Below are positions 21,533-32,745 of a stretch of 64,000 bases of DNA, one piece after another. The DNA comes from Ailurus styani. Taxonomy: Eukaryota > Chordata > Mammalia > Carnivora > Ailuridae. The position numbers were made by a program, and so were the translations under genes. The stretch covers positions 2,107,128 through 2,171,127 of the forward strand of contig LNAC01000109.1 of the NCBI GenBank assembly GCA_002007465.1. Direction: 5' to 3'. The stretch's first letter is position 1. Every line of letters starts with the position of its first letter. The notes beneath the pieces are model-generated. The model was not told the origin of the DNA. It saw only the letters and a list, made by a program, of their open reading frames with translations, and did no database searches.

Positions 21533-21724
21533 AAAATTTAAAAGAGCAACTGTTGACACAACAGAGAGAAAGGACCTGAGGGTCAGGGAAGTCTTCCTAG
21601 AAGTGATTTTTGAACCGGGTCTGAAGGGAGTGCAACCGTTCCTCCAGTGTAGACAGAGAGGGCCAAAGTCCCACCGTGGGGCTGGAGTAGCCAAAGCATG
21701 GGGGAAGGGAGTGGCAGAGAGGTA

Positions 21725-22015
21725 GGCTGAGACAAGTAGAGTAATAACAATGCTTATGTTTGTGGAGCCTCAACTAGGTGTCAGGTACTGTCCTGAATGC
21801 TTCATTTGTGTTAACATATTTAACAATCACAAATAGCCTATGTGGTAGGTAGATCAGCGCCATTATTGTCATTTCAATTTTATAGATGAAGAGATAGAAG
21901 CACAGAAAGTTTGAGTGACTTGCCTAAGATCACACAGCCAGCAAGTGGTGGAACTAGATGTTGGCCTCAGGCAGTATGGTTCCAGAGCCCATGCTCTTAG
22001 CTGTGATTATGAACC
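21725..22015 (-). mobile_element. MIR, nearly full length, minus strand
   Basis: 'gcctcaactaggtgtcaggt', 'ttatagatgaagagatagaa' and 'cttgcctaagatcacacagc' follow the MIR consensus in reverse order and cover core and tail. It is the best-preserved MIR in the window. Confidence 0.88.
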
Positions 22016-22984
22016 ATCTCTACCAGGTGTATTACTGTGTCTCTTCCTAAAGGTTGAGTACACATTATAGTTCTGATAAATTAGCTTTCCAATCATGAAA
22101 GACCAACATCATCTCCCTCCCCCCCAAAATTCCACCACTCTTGTTCTCTCATTCTTTCCTTATGAATCTCATCCCCCAACAAGAGCACAGGCCCCTTCTA
22201 GTAGGGTCTGCCTTTCGGGGTTCCCCATTGAGCCCCGTGTTCATGACCCATGTGGACATGGCCCCAGACCCGGCAGAGCTCACTAGAAGGATGGGTTGAC
22301 TGAGGCCTCAGCACAACTCACCTGAGCTGCCAAATACCTGGAAGCCAGCCAAATGGCAAGGCTGAGTGTGAAATTTTCCAAACAGCCTCCCCAGCCGGCT
22401 CAGCCCTGAGTCCGGCTGCCCCAGGAAAGATGAGCTCACACAGGGGCTCTCCTACACCTCACGAGCTCTGAACAGCAACCAGCGCTGGAGCCCCTTCCAA
22501 ATCCCTAACTTGAAAAACCTGTCTGCAAGGCCTGGCCACAGAGCGTGTCTGCCATGCACGATTGGTGCTAAGGAATGGCGCCCAAAGCTGGCTCAGCTGC
22601 AGCCCAGGCCCCAAATCAGGACCTCAAGCACGGCCTCACCGCTGAGGCAGACATGGCCAGAGCCAACTTTGGGGGCCATGTCTGGAGCTGTGGGCCAAGT
22701 CAATTAGCAAAGGCAGGGCTGGACGTTGGAAGCCTACAAAGGAGTGTTGAAAGGAGATGCTAAGGTTTGAACTCGGGCAGCGGCCATGGGCTGGAGAGGA
22801 AGGGAGGTTCCCCAAGACACTGGGAAGGTGCCATGGACTGTCCTTGCATTCTCCAAATTGGTTGCTGGGGGGAAGGAAATGGACAAGTGAAGGAAGTGGG
22901 GGGCCCAGACCTGCATGGCTGGAGAAGATTGGTGCAACCTTGAACCAGGCACTGCAAAGGTGGGAGGGACAGAACTGTATAGGA
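22016..22984. other. GC-rich unique sequence, no gene recognised
   Basis: No transposon wording that I recognise. Frames of 62-99 codons lack known domains. It ends where strongly AT-rich L1 sequence begins. Confidence 0.45.
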
Positions 22985-23690
22985 GAGTTTGTAAGATTCT
23001 TTCAGAATTCTTTGACTTTTGACAGTTGTGATTGTCTCAGTGTGGATTTCTTTTAATTCATCTTACTAGGTGTTCTTTGAGCTTCTTGGGTTTATAGATT
23101 CATGTTTTTCATCAAATTTGGGATGTTTTTGACCATTATTTCTCACATATTTCTTTTTGTGTCTTTTCTCTTTCTTATCCTTTCTGAAACTCCCATAATG
23201 AATATGTTGATCTGTTTGCTAGTGTCCCACAGATTTCTTAGGCCCTATTCACTTTTCTTCATTCTATTTTCTTTCTGTTCCACAGATTAGATCATTTCAA
23301 TTGTCCTATCTTCAAAGTTGTCATTTTTTTTCTTCTGCATCTTCAAATCTGCTGTTGAATCCTGCTAGTGGATTTTTTCACTCCAGTTATTATACTTTTC
23401 AGTTCCAGAATTTCTTTCTATTTCTTAAACATTTTTTTCTATCTCCTTTTTGATGTTCTTACCATGTTAACCTATTGGTCTCTTGATTTCCTTGAATCTT
23501 TGTTCATAGTTTTTCTTAGCTCTTGGAACATATTTAAAACAAAAGACTTAAAGTCTTTAGTAAGTCTAAAGTCTGAACTTCCTCAGGATTGGGCTATACT
23601 TCCTGATTCTTTATAATCTTTATTGAAAACAGACATTTTGAATCTTAAAATCAGCAAGAGAGGGAAAGGATCCACATAAGTTTAAAAGTT
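22985..23690 (-). mobile_element. Old L1 ORF1 region, inverted
   Basis: 'gttctttgagcttcttgggt', 'tttttcatcaaatttgggat' and 'gtgtcccacagatttcttag' are the reverse complement of L1 ORF1. The plus-strand L1 that follows starts at ORF2. The layout, ORF1 inverted and ORF2 in sense with the ORF1 end missing between them, fits a 5'-inverted insertion by twin priming (inference). Confidence 0.72.
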
Positions 23691-23700
23691 GATTTTTGGG

Positions 23701-23779
23701 GGACTCAAACCCAGGACCCTGAGATCATGACCTGAGCTGAAGGCAGAGGCTTTAACCCACTGAGCCACCCAGGCACCCC
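23701..23779 (-). mobile_element. CAN-SINE head fragment, minus strand
   Basis: Only about 80 bases of the head are present: 'gaccctgagatcatgacctg' to 'gccacccaggcacccc'. It sits exactly at the junction between inverted ORF1 and sense ORF2 of the old L1. Confidence 0.88.
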
Positions 23780-24153
23780 AAATCATTCTTTATCAATAAT
23801 TACTTTAAATGTAAATTCCCCCAATCAAAAGGTAGAGATTGGCAAAATGGGATTTTTAAATAATAATAATTCAACTACATACTGTCTGCAAAAGACTCAC
23901 TTTAGACATAAGGACACATACAGGTTGAAAGTAAAAGGAAAGAAAAAGATTTTTCCATGCAATCTGTAACCAAGAGAGCTGGGGTGTTTATGCAATATGA
24001 AACAAAATAAGCCTTAAACAGAAAACTATTACAACAGACAAATAATGATATTATGTATTAATAAAAGAATCAGTTCATCAAGAAGATATAACAATTATAA
24101 ACATTTATTCACAAAGGTGTCCCAAAATATATGAATCAAGTATTAACAGAATT

Positions 24154-24535
24154 AGCAACAATGTGAATGGATCTAGAGAGTAAAATCTAAGCCAAATAAG
24201 TCAGTCAGAGAAAGACAAATGCCATATGATTTCACTCATATGTGGAATTTAAGAAACAAGATGAACAAAGAGGGGGAAAAGAGAGAGAGAGAGAGAGACA
24301 AACCAAGAAACAGACTCTTAACTACAGAGAACAAACTGATGGTCACCAGAGGGGAGGTGAGGGGTGGGACGGTTTAAATAGATTATGAGGATGCAGTGCA
24401 CTTGCTGTGATGAGCACCAGGTGACATATGGATCTGTGGAATCACTAGATTGCACACCTGAAACTAACATTACACTGTATGTTAACTAACTGGAATTAAA
24501 ATAAAAACTTTTAAAAGGGGGGAAAGGGGAAAAAA
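24154..24535 (+). mobile_element. 5'-truncated carnivore L1 (3' end only) with TSD
   Basis: 'caatgtgaatggatctagag' to 'taactggaattaaaataaaa' is the carnivore L1 3' end, including 'aagaaacagactcttaacta'. 'tattaacagaatt' (24,141-24,153) and 'tattgacagaatt' (24,536-24,548) are the target duplication. A G-rich interruption follows the A tail. Confidence 0.82.
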
Positions 24536-24799
24536 TATTGACAGAATTGAAGGGAGAAATAGGCATTCCTACAATTAAGTTCGAGACTTCAATACTCCAC
24601 TTTCAATAACGGACAGAACATCTAGACAGGAGGTCCATAAGGAAAAGAGAACATGAACAACATTATAAGATAATTAGACCTAATACACCTACATAGAACA
24701 CACCAGTAAACAACAACAGACTACTCATGCTTCTCTAGGGCACATGGAACATTCTCCAAGATAAACCATATCTTGGGCCACAAGACAAGTTTCAATAAT

Positions 24800-24841
24800 C
24801 TTAAAAGATTGAAATCATATCTTAAAAGATTGAAATCATAT
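24800..24841 (+). repeat. Perfect 21-bp tandem duplication in old L1
   Basis: A unit beginning 'cttaaaagattgaaatcata' stands twice in a row without mismatch. A perfect copy inside a strongly decayed L1 indicates a recent slippage event. Confidence 0.9.
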
Positions 24842-25318
24842 CAAGAAGACAGAATGAAGCTGGAAATCAATAACAGAAGGTAAGATGGAAAATCCACAAA
24901 TATATGGAAATTGAGCAACACAATCTTAAATGGTTCAAAGAAATCAAAGCAAATTAAAAAATACTTAGGGACAAATGAAATGAAAGCACAGCATACCAAA
25001 GCATAGGGGATGTAACAAAAGCAGTTCTCAGCAAGAAATCTATAGCAGTATATGCCTACACTTTTTTTAAAGACAGATCTCAACTCAATAATTTAACTCT
25101 ATACCTTAAGGAACTAGAAAAAGAAGAGGTAACTAAACCCAAAGTTAGTAGAAGGAATGAAATAATAGGGATTAAAGTGGAGACAAATGAAACAGAGAAT
25201 AGAAAAACAATGAAATCAAACATTGGTTCTTTGAAAAGATAACAAAAGTGGCAAATCTTTCACTAGATTGACTAAGAAAAAGAGTAAGGAAGACTCAAGT
25301 TACTAAAATAAGAAATGA

Positions 25319-25485
25319 GGGGCGCCTGGGTGGCTCAGTTGGCTAAGCTTCTGACTCTTGATTTCAACTCAGGTCATGATCTCAGGATCATGAGACCAAG
25401 CCTGCTTGAGATTCTCTCTCTTCCTCTCTTTCTCCCTCCTGGGTTATGCAGTCTCTGTATATATAAAAAAAAGGGGGGGGGGGAA
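25319..25485 (+). mobile_element. CAN-SINE, shortened body
   Basis: 'ggggcgcctgggtggctcag' head with an extra 'ctgactcttgatttcaactc' and a reduced middle. It ends in poly-A and an unusual run of 11 G at 25,471-25,482. It inserted in old L1 ORF2. Confidence 0.88.
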
Positions 25486-25890
25486 GGAAATGAAAGAAGG
25501 TACATTACTACTGACATTATAGAAACAAAAAGGATTTTAGGATAACACTATCGAGACCTGTATGCTAACAGATTAGATAGCCCAGTTGAAATGGATGAAT
25601 TCTTAGAATCACACAAAGTAAAAACAGACTCAAAAAGAAATAGAAAATCTGAATAGAACTATAATAAGTAAAGGGATTGTTTCAGTCACCAGGGAACATT
25701 TAAGAAAGATTTAACACCAATTCTTCTCAAACTCTTCTGAAAAATTAAGGAGGAGGAAACACTTTCTAACTTACTTCCTAAGGCCAACATTACCTGATAC
25801 CAAAGCCAGAGAAAGACACTACAAGAAAACTACAGACTAATGACCCTCATGGATATAGATGCAAGAATCCTCAATAAAATACTAGCAAAG

Positions 25891-27576
25891 TGGAGGGAGG
25901 ACCAAGATGGCAGAGAAGTAGGAGACCTAAATGTCCTCAGGTCCTGGGAGTTCAGCTGGATAGTTATCAAGCCATTCTGAACACCTACAAACTCAACAGG
26001 AGATCAAAAAGAAGAAGAGCAGCAATTCTAGGAACAGAAAAGTGACCACTTTCTGGAAGGTAGGACGTGCGGAGAAGTGAATCCAACGTGATATACAAGA
26101 AGATAGACCACAGGGGGAGGGGCCAGCTCCCGGCAAGCGGTAGAGCAGTGGAGCACAAAATTGGAACTATTAGACGTCTGATCCACTGAGGGATGTCACT
26201 CCAGAGGCTAAGCAGGGGGTGCAGCCCTCATGGGGACAGTGTGGTCTCAGGACCCATGGGGTCACAGAAAGACCAGGGGTATCTTAGTGTGGCAGAGCTC
26301 CCAGAGCAAGGAAGCCAGCTGCAGAGATGGAGCTGAGGGGGCGCTCTCAGCTCGGGGTTACCTTAAGCTGTGATCTGAGGAACAGTCGAGCCACTGCTCT
26401 TCGAGCAGGGACCCCACAAGTGGCAGATCCAGGGAGACTCACCTTCCTCCCCCAGGAGGAGTGGTGCAGGAGCATGCTGCAGGAATCTGCTGGGTTTGGA
26501 AACTCTAAACGGGGCCATGCACCAGAGATAGAAATGCTCAGTCACAGGCCAGGTGAGCTCAGAATGTGGCCGGAGACCAGGGACACTGGAGGGACTGACT
26601 GCTTTTCTCTGAGGGCTCACTGAGGAGGGCGGCCCTGAGCTCTCTTGGCTCCTCAGGCTGTCTGGAGATTAGGAGGCCACCATCTTCATTCCCGTGCTCC
26701 AAAGCAGTAGGGAAAGTGTTCAGGGAACAAAAGCCCCCGAGAGCAAACTGAGCAGATTGCTTAGCCTGGCCCCTGGCAAGGACGGTGCAACTCCACCTCA
26801 GGCAAAGACATTTGAGAATCACTGCAATGGGCTCCTTCCCAAGAAGATCAACAAGAACATCTAGCCAAGTCCAAGTTCACCAATCAATGAGAATTGCAGA
26901 ACGCCAGAGCTAGGGGGAAAACAACAGATAGAATTCATGGCTTTTTTCCTTTATGATCCTTTATTTAGTCTTTCAAAGTTAAATTTTTTTATTTTTATTT
27001 TTTCTTTTTTTCTTTTATTTTTTCTATTTTTAAAAATTTGTCCTCTTTCCTATTTTAATGTTTTTTAACTATTTTATCTTATCAATACCTTTTAAAAAAT
27101 CTTTTTTAATTTTCATTGTTAAAGTTTTATCCCTTCATTGTATTTAACCTTATTTTTTGTGTACATATAGGTTTATTTCTTTAAAATCTTGGGATACAGT
27201 TTCTTCTAATAGATCAAAATATACCCTAAATCTAGGCAAATGGCTTTGTTCTAGTCTCCAGCCAGATCACATTCTTTCTTTTTTTTTCTTTCTTTTTTCA
27301 ACCAACTTCTTATCTTATCAATTCCTTTTTTAGAATCTTTTTTAATTTTCATCTTTATAGTCATATTCCATCCCTTCATCATGTTTACCCTTATTTTTGT
27401 ATATATATATGTTTTTCTTTCTTTAAAATTTTGGGAGGTAGTTTCTTCTAACTGACCAAAATACACCCAAAATCAAGTGTTAAGCTCTGCTCTATTCACC
27501 AGTCTACTATACATATATATTTTTTCTTTTTTTCCTCCCTTTATTCTCCCCCCAGTTTCAGGTCTATTCTGATTAG
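25891..27576 (+). promoter_or_regulatory. 5' UTR and internal promoter of the young L1
   Basis: It starts 'tggagggaggaccaagatgg'. The motif AAGATGGC at 25,904-25,911 matches a YY1 site placed near the transcription start, as known for human L1. A GC-rich part (to about 26,940) is followed by a T-rich part with two diverged copies of an about 240-base unit (see 27,060-27,480). Open frames here, such as 26,327-26,623, are not genes. Activity today is unknown. Confidence 0.75.
27060..27480 (+). repeat. Two-copy T-rich direct repeat in the L1 5' UTR
   Basis: 'aatcttttttaattttcat' followed by 'tcccttcat' and 'tttaaaat' with 'gttt' 'cttcta' words occurs near 27,100-27,215 and again near 27,338-27,450, about 240 bases apart. 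It is a family feature of carnivore L1 5' UTRs as far as I recall. Confidence 0.65.
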
Positions 27577-27836
27577 AGACAAGGTTTGTAACATACAATG
27601 GTAGAAATATTAGATTGGCAGCAGACCTATCCACAGGGACCTGGCAGGCCAGAAAGGATTGGCATGATATATTCAGAGCACTAAACGAGAAAAATATGCA
27701 GCAAAGAATACTATATCCAGCTAGCCTGTCACTGAAAATAGAAGGAGAGATAAAAAGCTTCCAGGGCAGACAAAAGCTTAAAAAATGTGCAAACACCAAA
27801 CCAGCCCTACAGGAAATATTGAAAGGGGTCCTCTAA
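27577..27836 (+). pseudogene. L1 ORF1 remnant (C-terminal domain only)
   Basis: The open part 27,615-27,836 encodes the end of L1 ORF1p, the RNA-binding and chaperone protein of the L1 particle. The words FRALNEKNMQ and ILKGVL are typical of its C-terminal domain. The coiled coil and most of the RRM are absent: the sequence passes from 5'-UTR wording ('ggtctattctgatt') straight into C-terminal coding sequence near 27,576. The stop is followed by the usual short spacer to ORF2. Confidence 0.8.
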
Positions 27837-27915
27837 GCAAAGAGAGAGCCTAAAAGTAACAGACCAGAAAGGAACAGAGACGATATACAGTAACAGACAC
27901 TTTACAGGCAATACA

Positions 27916-30900
27916 ATGACACTAAATTCATATCTTTCAATAGTTACCCTGAATGTAAATGGGCTAAATGCCCCAATCAAAAGACACAGGGTTTCAGAAT
28001 GGACAAAAGAAAACAAGACCCATTGATATGCTGCCTACAAGAAACTCATTTTAAATCCAAAGACATCTCCAGATTTAAAGTGAGGGGGAGGAAAGCAATT
28101 TACCACACTAAAGGACGTCAAAAGAAAGCTGGGGTGGCAATCCTTATATCAGATAAATTAGATTTTAAGTCAAAGACTATAATGAGGTAGGACACTATAT
28201 CATACTTAAAGGGCCTGTCCAACAAGAAAACCTAACAATTTTAAATATCTATGCTCCTAACATGGGAGCAGCTAATTATATAAACCAATTAATAACAAAA
28301 TCAAAGAAACACATCAACAATAACACAATAATAGTAGGGGACTTTAACACTCCCCTCACTGAAATGGACAGATCATCTAAGCAAAAGATCAACACGGAAA
28401 TAAAGGCTTTAAATGACACAATGGACCAGATGGACATCACAGATATATTTAAAACATTGCATCCCAAAACAACAGAATACACATTTTTCTCTAGTGCACA
28501 TGGAACATTCTCCAGAATAGATCACATCCTTGGTCACAAATCAGGTCTCAATGAGTACCAGAAGATTGGGATCATTCCCTGCATTTTTTCAGACTACACT
28601 GCTTTGAAACTAGAACTCAATCACAAGAGGAAAGTTGGAAAGAACTCAAACACATGGAGGCTAAAGACCATCCTACTAAAGAATGAATGGGTCAACCAGA
28701 AAATTAAAGAAGAATTTAAAAAATTCATGGAAACAAATGAAAATGAAAACACAACTGTTCAAAATCTTTGGGACACAGCAAAGGTGGTCCTGAGAGGAAA
28801 GTATATAGCAATATAAGCCTTTCTCAAGAAACAAGAAAGGTCTCAAGTACACAACCTAACCCTACACCTAAAGGAGCTGGAGAAAGAACAGCAAAGAAAG
28901 CCTACACCCAGCAGGAGAAGAAAAATAATAAAGATTGGAGCAGAAATCAATGAAATAGAAACCAAAAGAACAATAGAACACGTCAACGAAACTAGGAGCT
29001 GGTTCTTTGAAAGAATTAAAAGATTGATAATCCCTTGGCCAGACTTATCAAAAATAAAAGAGAAAGGACCCAAATTAATAAAATCATGAATGAAAGATGA
29101 AAGATCACAACCAACACCAAAGAAATATAAACAATTATAAGAATATATTATGAGCAACTATACACCAGCAAATTTGACAATCTGGAAGAAATGGATCCAT
29201 TCCTAGAGACATACAAACTACCAAAACTGAACCAGGAAGAAATAGAAAACCTGAACAGACCCATAACCAGTAAGGAGATTGAAGCAGTCATCAAAAATCT
29301 CCCAACAAACAATAGCCCAGGGCCAGAAGTCTTCCCAGGGGAATTCTACCAAATATTTAAAGAAGAATTAATACCTATTCTCCTGAAACTGTTCCAAAAA
29401 ATAGAAATGGAAGGAAAACTTCCAAACTTATTTTATGAGGCCAGCATTACCTTGATCCCAAAACCAGACAGAGACTCCATCAAAAAGGAGAATTACAGAC
29501 CAATATCCTTGATGAACATGGATGCAAAAATTCTTACCAAAATACTAGCCAATAGGATCCAACAGTACATTTATTTTTTTTAAAGATTTTATTTATTTAT
29601 TTGACACAGAGAGAGAGAGATTACAAGTAGGCAGAGAGGCAGTCAGAGAGACAGGGAGAGGAGGAAGCAGGCTCCCTGCTGAGCAGAGAGCCCGATGCGG
29701 GCCTCGATCCCAGGACGCTGAGATCATGACCTGAGCCAAAAGCAGAGGCTTTAACCCACTGAGCCACCCAGGTGCCCCAACAGTACATTTAAAGGATTAT
29801 TCACTACGACCAAGTAGGATTTATTCCTGGGCTGCAAGTTTGGCTCAACATCCACAAATCAATCAATGTGTTACAATACATTAATAAAAGAAAGAACAAG
29901 AACCATATCATGCTCTCACTAGATGCTGAAAAAGCATTTGACAAAGTACAGCATCCTTTCTTGATCAAAACTCTTCACAGTGTAGGCATAGAGGGTACAT
30001 ACCTCAATATCATCAAAGCCATCTATGAAAAACCCACACCAAATATCATTCTCAATGGGGAAAATCTGAGAGCTTTTCCTCTAAGATCAGGAATATGGCA
30101 GGGCTGTCCACTATCACCACTGCTGTTCAACATAGTACTAGAAGTCCTAGCCTCAGCAGTCAGTCAACAAAAAGAAATAAAAGGCATCCAAATCAGCAAA
30201 GAAGAAGCCAAACTCTCACTGTTTGCAGATGATATGATACTTTATGTGGAAAACCCAAAAAACTCCACTCCAAAACTGCTAGATCTCATACAGGAATTCA
30301 GTAAAGTGTCAGGATATAAATCAATGCACAGAAATCAGTTGCATTTCTATACACTAACAGCAAGACTAAAGAAAGAGAAAATAAGGAGTCGATCCCTTTT
30401 ACAACTGCACCCAAAACCATAAGATACCTAGGAATAAACCTAACCAAAAAGGCAAAGAATTTGTACTCAGAAGACTATAAAGTATTCATGAAAGAAATTG
30501 AGGAAGACACAAGGAAATGGAAAAACCTTCCGTGCTGATGGATTGGAAGAACAAATATTATGAAAATATCTATGCTACCTACAGCAATATACACATTTAA
30601 TGTAATCCCTATCAAAATACCATCAATTTTTTCAAAGAAATGGAACAAATAATCCTAAAATTTATATGGAACCAGAGAAGACCCTGAATAGCCAGAGGAA
30701 TGCTGAAAAAGAAAACCAAAGTTGGTAGCATCACAATTCCAGGCTTCCAGCTCCATTACAAAGCTGTAATCATCAAGACAGTGTGGTACTGGCACAAAAA
30801 CAGACACATAGATCAATGGAACAGAATAAAGTGCCCAGAAATGGACCCCCAACTCTATGGTCAACTAATCTTCGACAAAGCAGGAAAGAATGCTCAAAGT

Positions 30901-31715
30901 AAAAAAGACAGTCTCTTCAACAAATGGTGTTGGGGAAAATTGGACAGCCACTTGCAGAAGAATGAAACTGGACTATTTCCTTATGCTACACAGAAGAACA
31001 GACTCAAAATGGATGAAAAACCTCAATGTGAGACAGGAATCCATCAAAATCCTTGAGAAGAACACAAGCAGCAACCTCTTCTACCTCAGCCGCAGCAACT
31101 TCTTCCTAGAAACATCGCCAAAGGCAAGGGAACCAAGGGCAAAAGTGAACTATTGGGACTTCATCAAGATCAAAAACTTTTGCACAGCAAAGGAAACAGT
31201 CAACAAAACCAAAAGACAGTTGACAGAATGGGAGAAGATATTCACAAATGACATATCAGATAAAGGGCTGGTATCCAAAATCTATAAAGAATTTATCAAA
31301 CTCAACCCCCAAAGAACAAATAATCCAATCAAGAAATGGGCAGAAAACACCAACAGACATTTATGCAAAGAAGACATCCAAATGGTCAACAGACACATGA
31401 AAAAGTGCTCAACATCATTTGGCATCAGGGAAATACAAATCAAAACCACAGTGAGATACCACCTCACACCAGTCAGAATGGCTAAAATCAACAAGTCAGG
31501 AAACTACAGATGTTGGCGAGGATGCAGAGAAAGCGGAACCCTCCTACACTGTTGATGGGAATGCAAGCTGGTGCAGCTACTCTGGAAAACAGTATGGAGG
31601 TTCCTCAAAATGTTTAAAATAGGGCTACCCTATGACCCAGCAATCACACTACTGGGTATTTACCCTAAAGATACAAATGTAGGGACCCAAAGGGGCACGT
31701 GCATCAAATGTTTAT
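27916..31715 (+). pseudogene. L1 ORF2 (endonuclease and reverse transcriptase), broken
   Basis: The start ATG at 27,916 opens the usual beginning (LSIVTLNVNG-like), but the frame shifts after about 35 codons and stops. The endonuclease resumes at 27,999-28,190 and 28,262-28,816 with QETHFKSKD, VGDFNTPLT and RIDHILGH; the expected SDH reads SDY, so the catalytic histidine is lost. Reverse transcriptase follows at 29,191-29,583 and, after a SINE, 29,868-30,422 with [19 protein letters not shown] and the catalytic FADDM. The C-terminal part lies in two frames (30,700-31,056 and 30,890-31,555) and a TGA replaces a conserved tryptophan codon at 31,553. Confidence 0.88.
29574..29778 (-). mobile_element. 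Mustelid-type CAN-SINE inside young L1 ORF2
   Basis: Framed by perfect 'aacagtacattta' at 29,561-29,573 and 29,779-29,791. The body has 'gattacaagtaggcagagag' and 'ctttaacccactgagccacc'. It splits the reverse-transcriptase domain between fingers and palm, and so must be younger than the L1. Confidence 0.96.
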
Positions 31716-32227
31716 AACAGCAATGTCCACAATAGCCAAACTATGGAAATAGCCAAACTAGATGCCCATCAACAGATGAATGGATAAAGAAGATATGGTA
31801 TATATACACAATGGAATACTATGCAGCCTTCAAAAAAACCCCAAATCTTGACATTTGCAACCATGTGGATGGAACTAGAGGATATTATGCTAAGCGAAAT
31901 AAGTCAATCAGAGAAAGACAATTATCATATAATCTCTCTGATATGAGGAATTTGAGAGGCAGAGTGGGGGAGTCATGAGGGGTAGGAAGGGAAAAAAATG
32001 AAACAAGATGGGATTGGGAGGGAGAAAAACCATAAGAGACTCTTAATCTCATGAAACAAACTGAGGGTTGCTGGGGGTTGAGGGGGAGGGATAGGGAGGT
32101 TGGATTATGGACATTGGGGAGGGTATGTGCTATGGTGAATGCTATGAAATGTATAAGCCTGATGATTCACAGACCTGTACCCCTGCGGCAAATAATACAT
32201 CATATGTTAATTTAAAAAAGACTAAAA
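31716..32227 (+). other. 3' UTR and tail of the young L1
   Basis: It runs from the ORF2 end through 'tatgctaagcgaaataagtc' and the G-rich 'ctgggggttgagggggaggg' (32,071-32,090) to a short, interrupted A tail. The G-rich tract is usual for L1 3' UTRs. Confidence 0.8.
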
Positions 32228-32719
32228 AAAATACTAGCAAAGGGAATTTGGCAGCATATTAAAAGAATTATACACTACGACCAAGTGTGATTTCTCCCCA
32301 CAATGCAATATATGAAAAGCAAGCATGTAAAATTCCACATCAGTAGAATGAAGAAAAAAAACCATGATAATCAATTGATGTGGAAAGAGCATTTGACAAA
32401 ATTCAATACCCCTTCATGATTAAAAATAAAATTCCGTAAAGTAAGAATGAAATACAATGTCCTCAACAAGATAAAGGACATATACATAAAACCAACAGCT
32501 AACATCACAATGGTGAGAAGCTGAAAGCTTTTCCCTGAAGGTCAAGAACAAGACAAGGATGCCCACTTTTACCACTTCTATTCAACATAGTACTAGAAGT
32601 TCAAGCCATAGCCATTAGGCAGGAAAATGAAATAAAAGGCATCCAGATTGGAAAAGAAGGGGTAAAATGATCTCTAGTCACAGAGCATGTAGTCCTATCT
32701 GCAGAAAATTCTAAAGGAT

Positions 32720-32745
32720 TCACACACACACACACACACACACAC
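32720..32745. repeat. (CA)n microsatellite in old L1
   Basis: Thirteen CA units without interruption inside ORF2 sequence of the old L1. Confidence 0.95.

Larger units (their letters stand above)
23780..25890 (+). mobile_element. Old L1 ORF2, 5' part, host of two later L1 insertions
   Basis: ORF2 begins near 23,800 ('actttaaatgtaaattcccc') and the endonuclease region runs to 24,153, then resumes at 24,549 after a truncated L1. The reverse-transcriptase region starts about 25,690. It is cut at 25,890 by the young L1 and resumes at 32,243. No frame is intact. Confidence 0.78.
25891..32227 (+). mobile_element. Young L1 with intact 5' end, inserted in an old L1
   Basis: This LINE-1 is complete from 5' UTR to 3' end but for an internal deletion. 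The identical 15-mer 'aaaatactagcaaag' stands at 25,876-25,890 and 32,228-32,242, so both ends are certain. Host L1 ORF2 continues across the site. Order: 5' UTR to about 27,576, ORF1 C-terminal part to 27,836, ORF2 27,916 to about 31,715 (with a SINE inside), 3' UTR to 32,227. The length of 6.3 kb includes the 0.2-kb SINE, so roughly 0.8-1 kb of the usual sequence is missing, mainly ORF1. Several disabling changes mean it cannot move on its own. Confidence 0.93.

Noticed and set aside
26327..26822. Overlapping frames of 85-98 codons
   Set aside because: They lie in the 5' UTR of the young L1, which has no coding role I can support.
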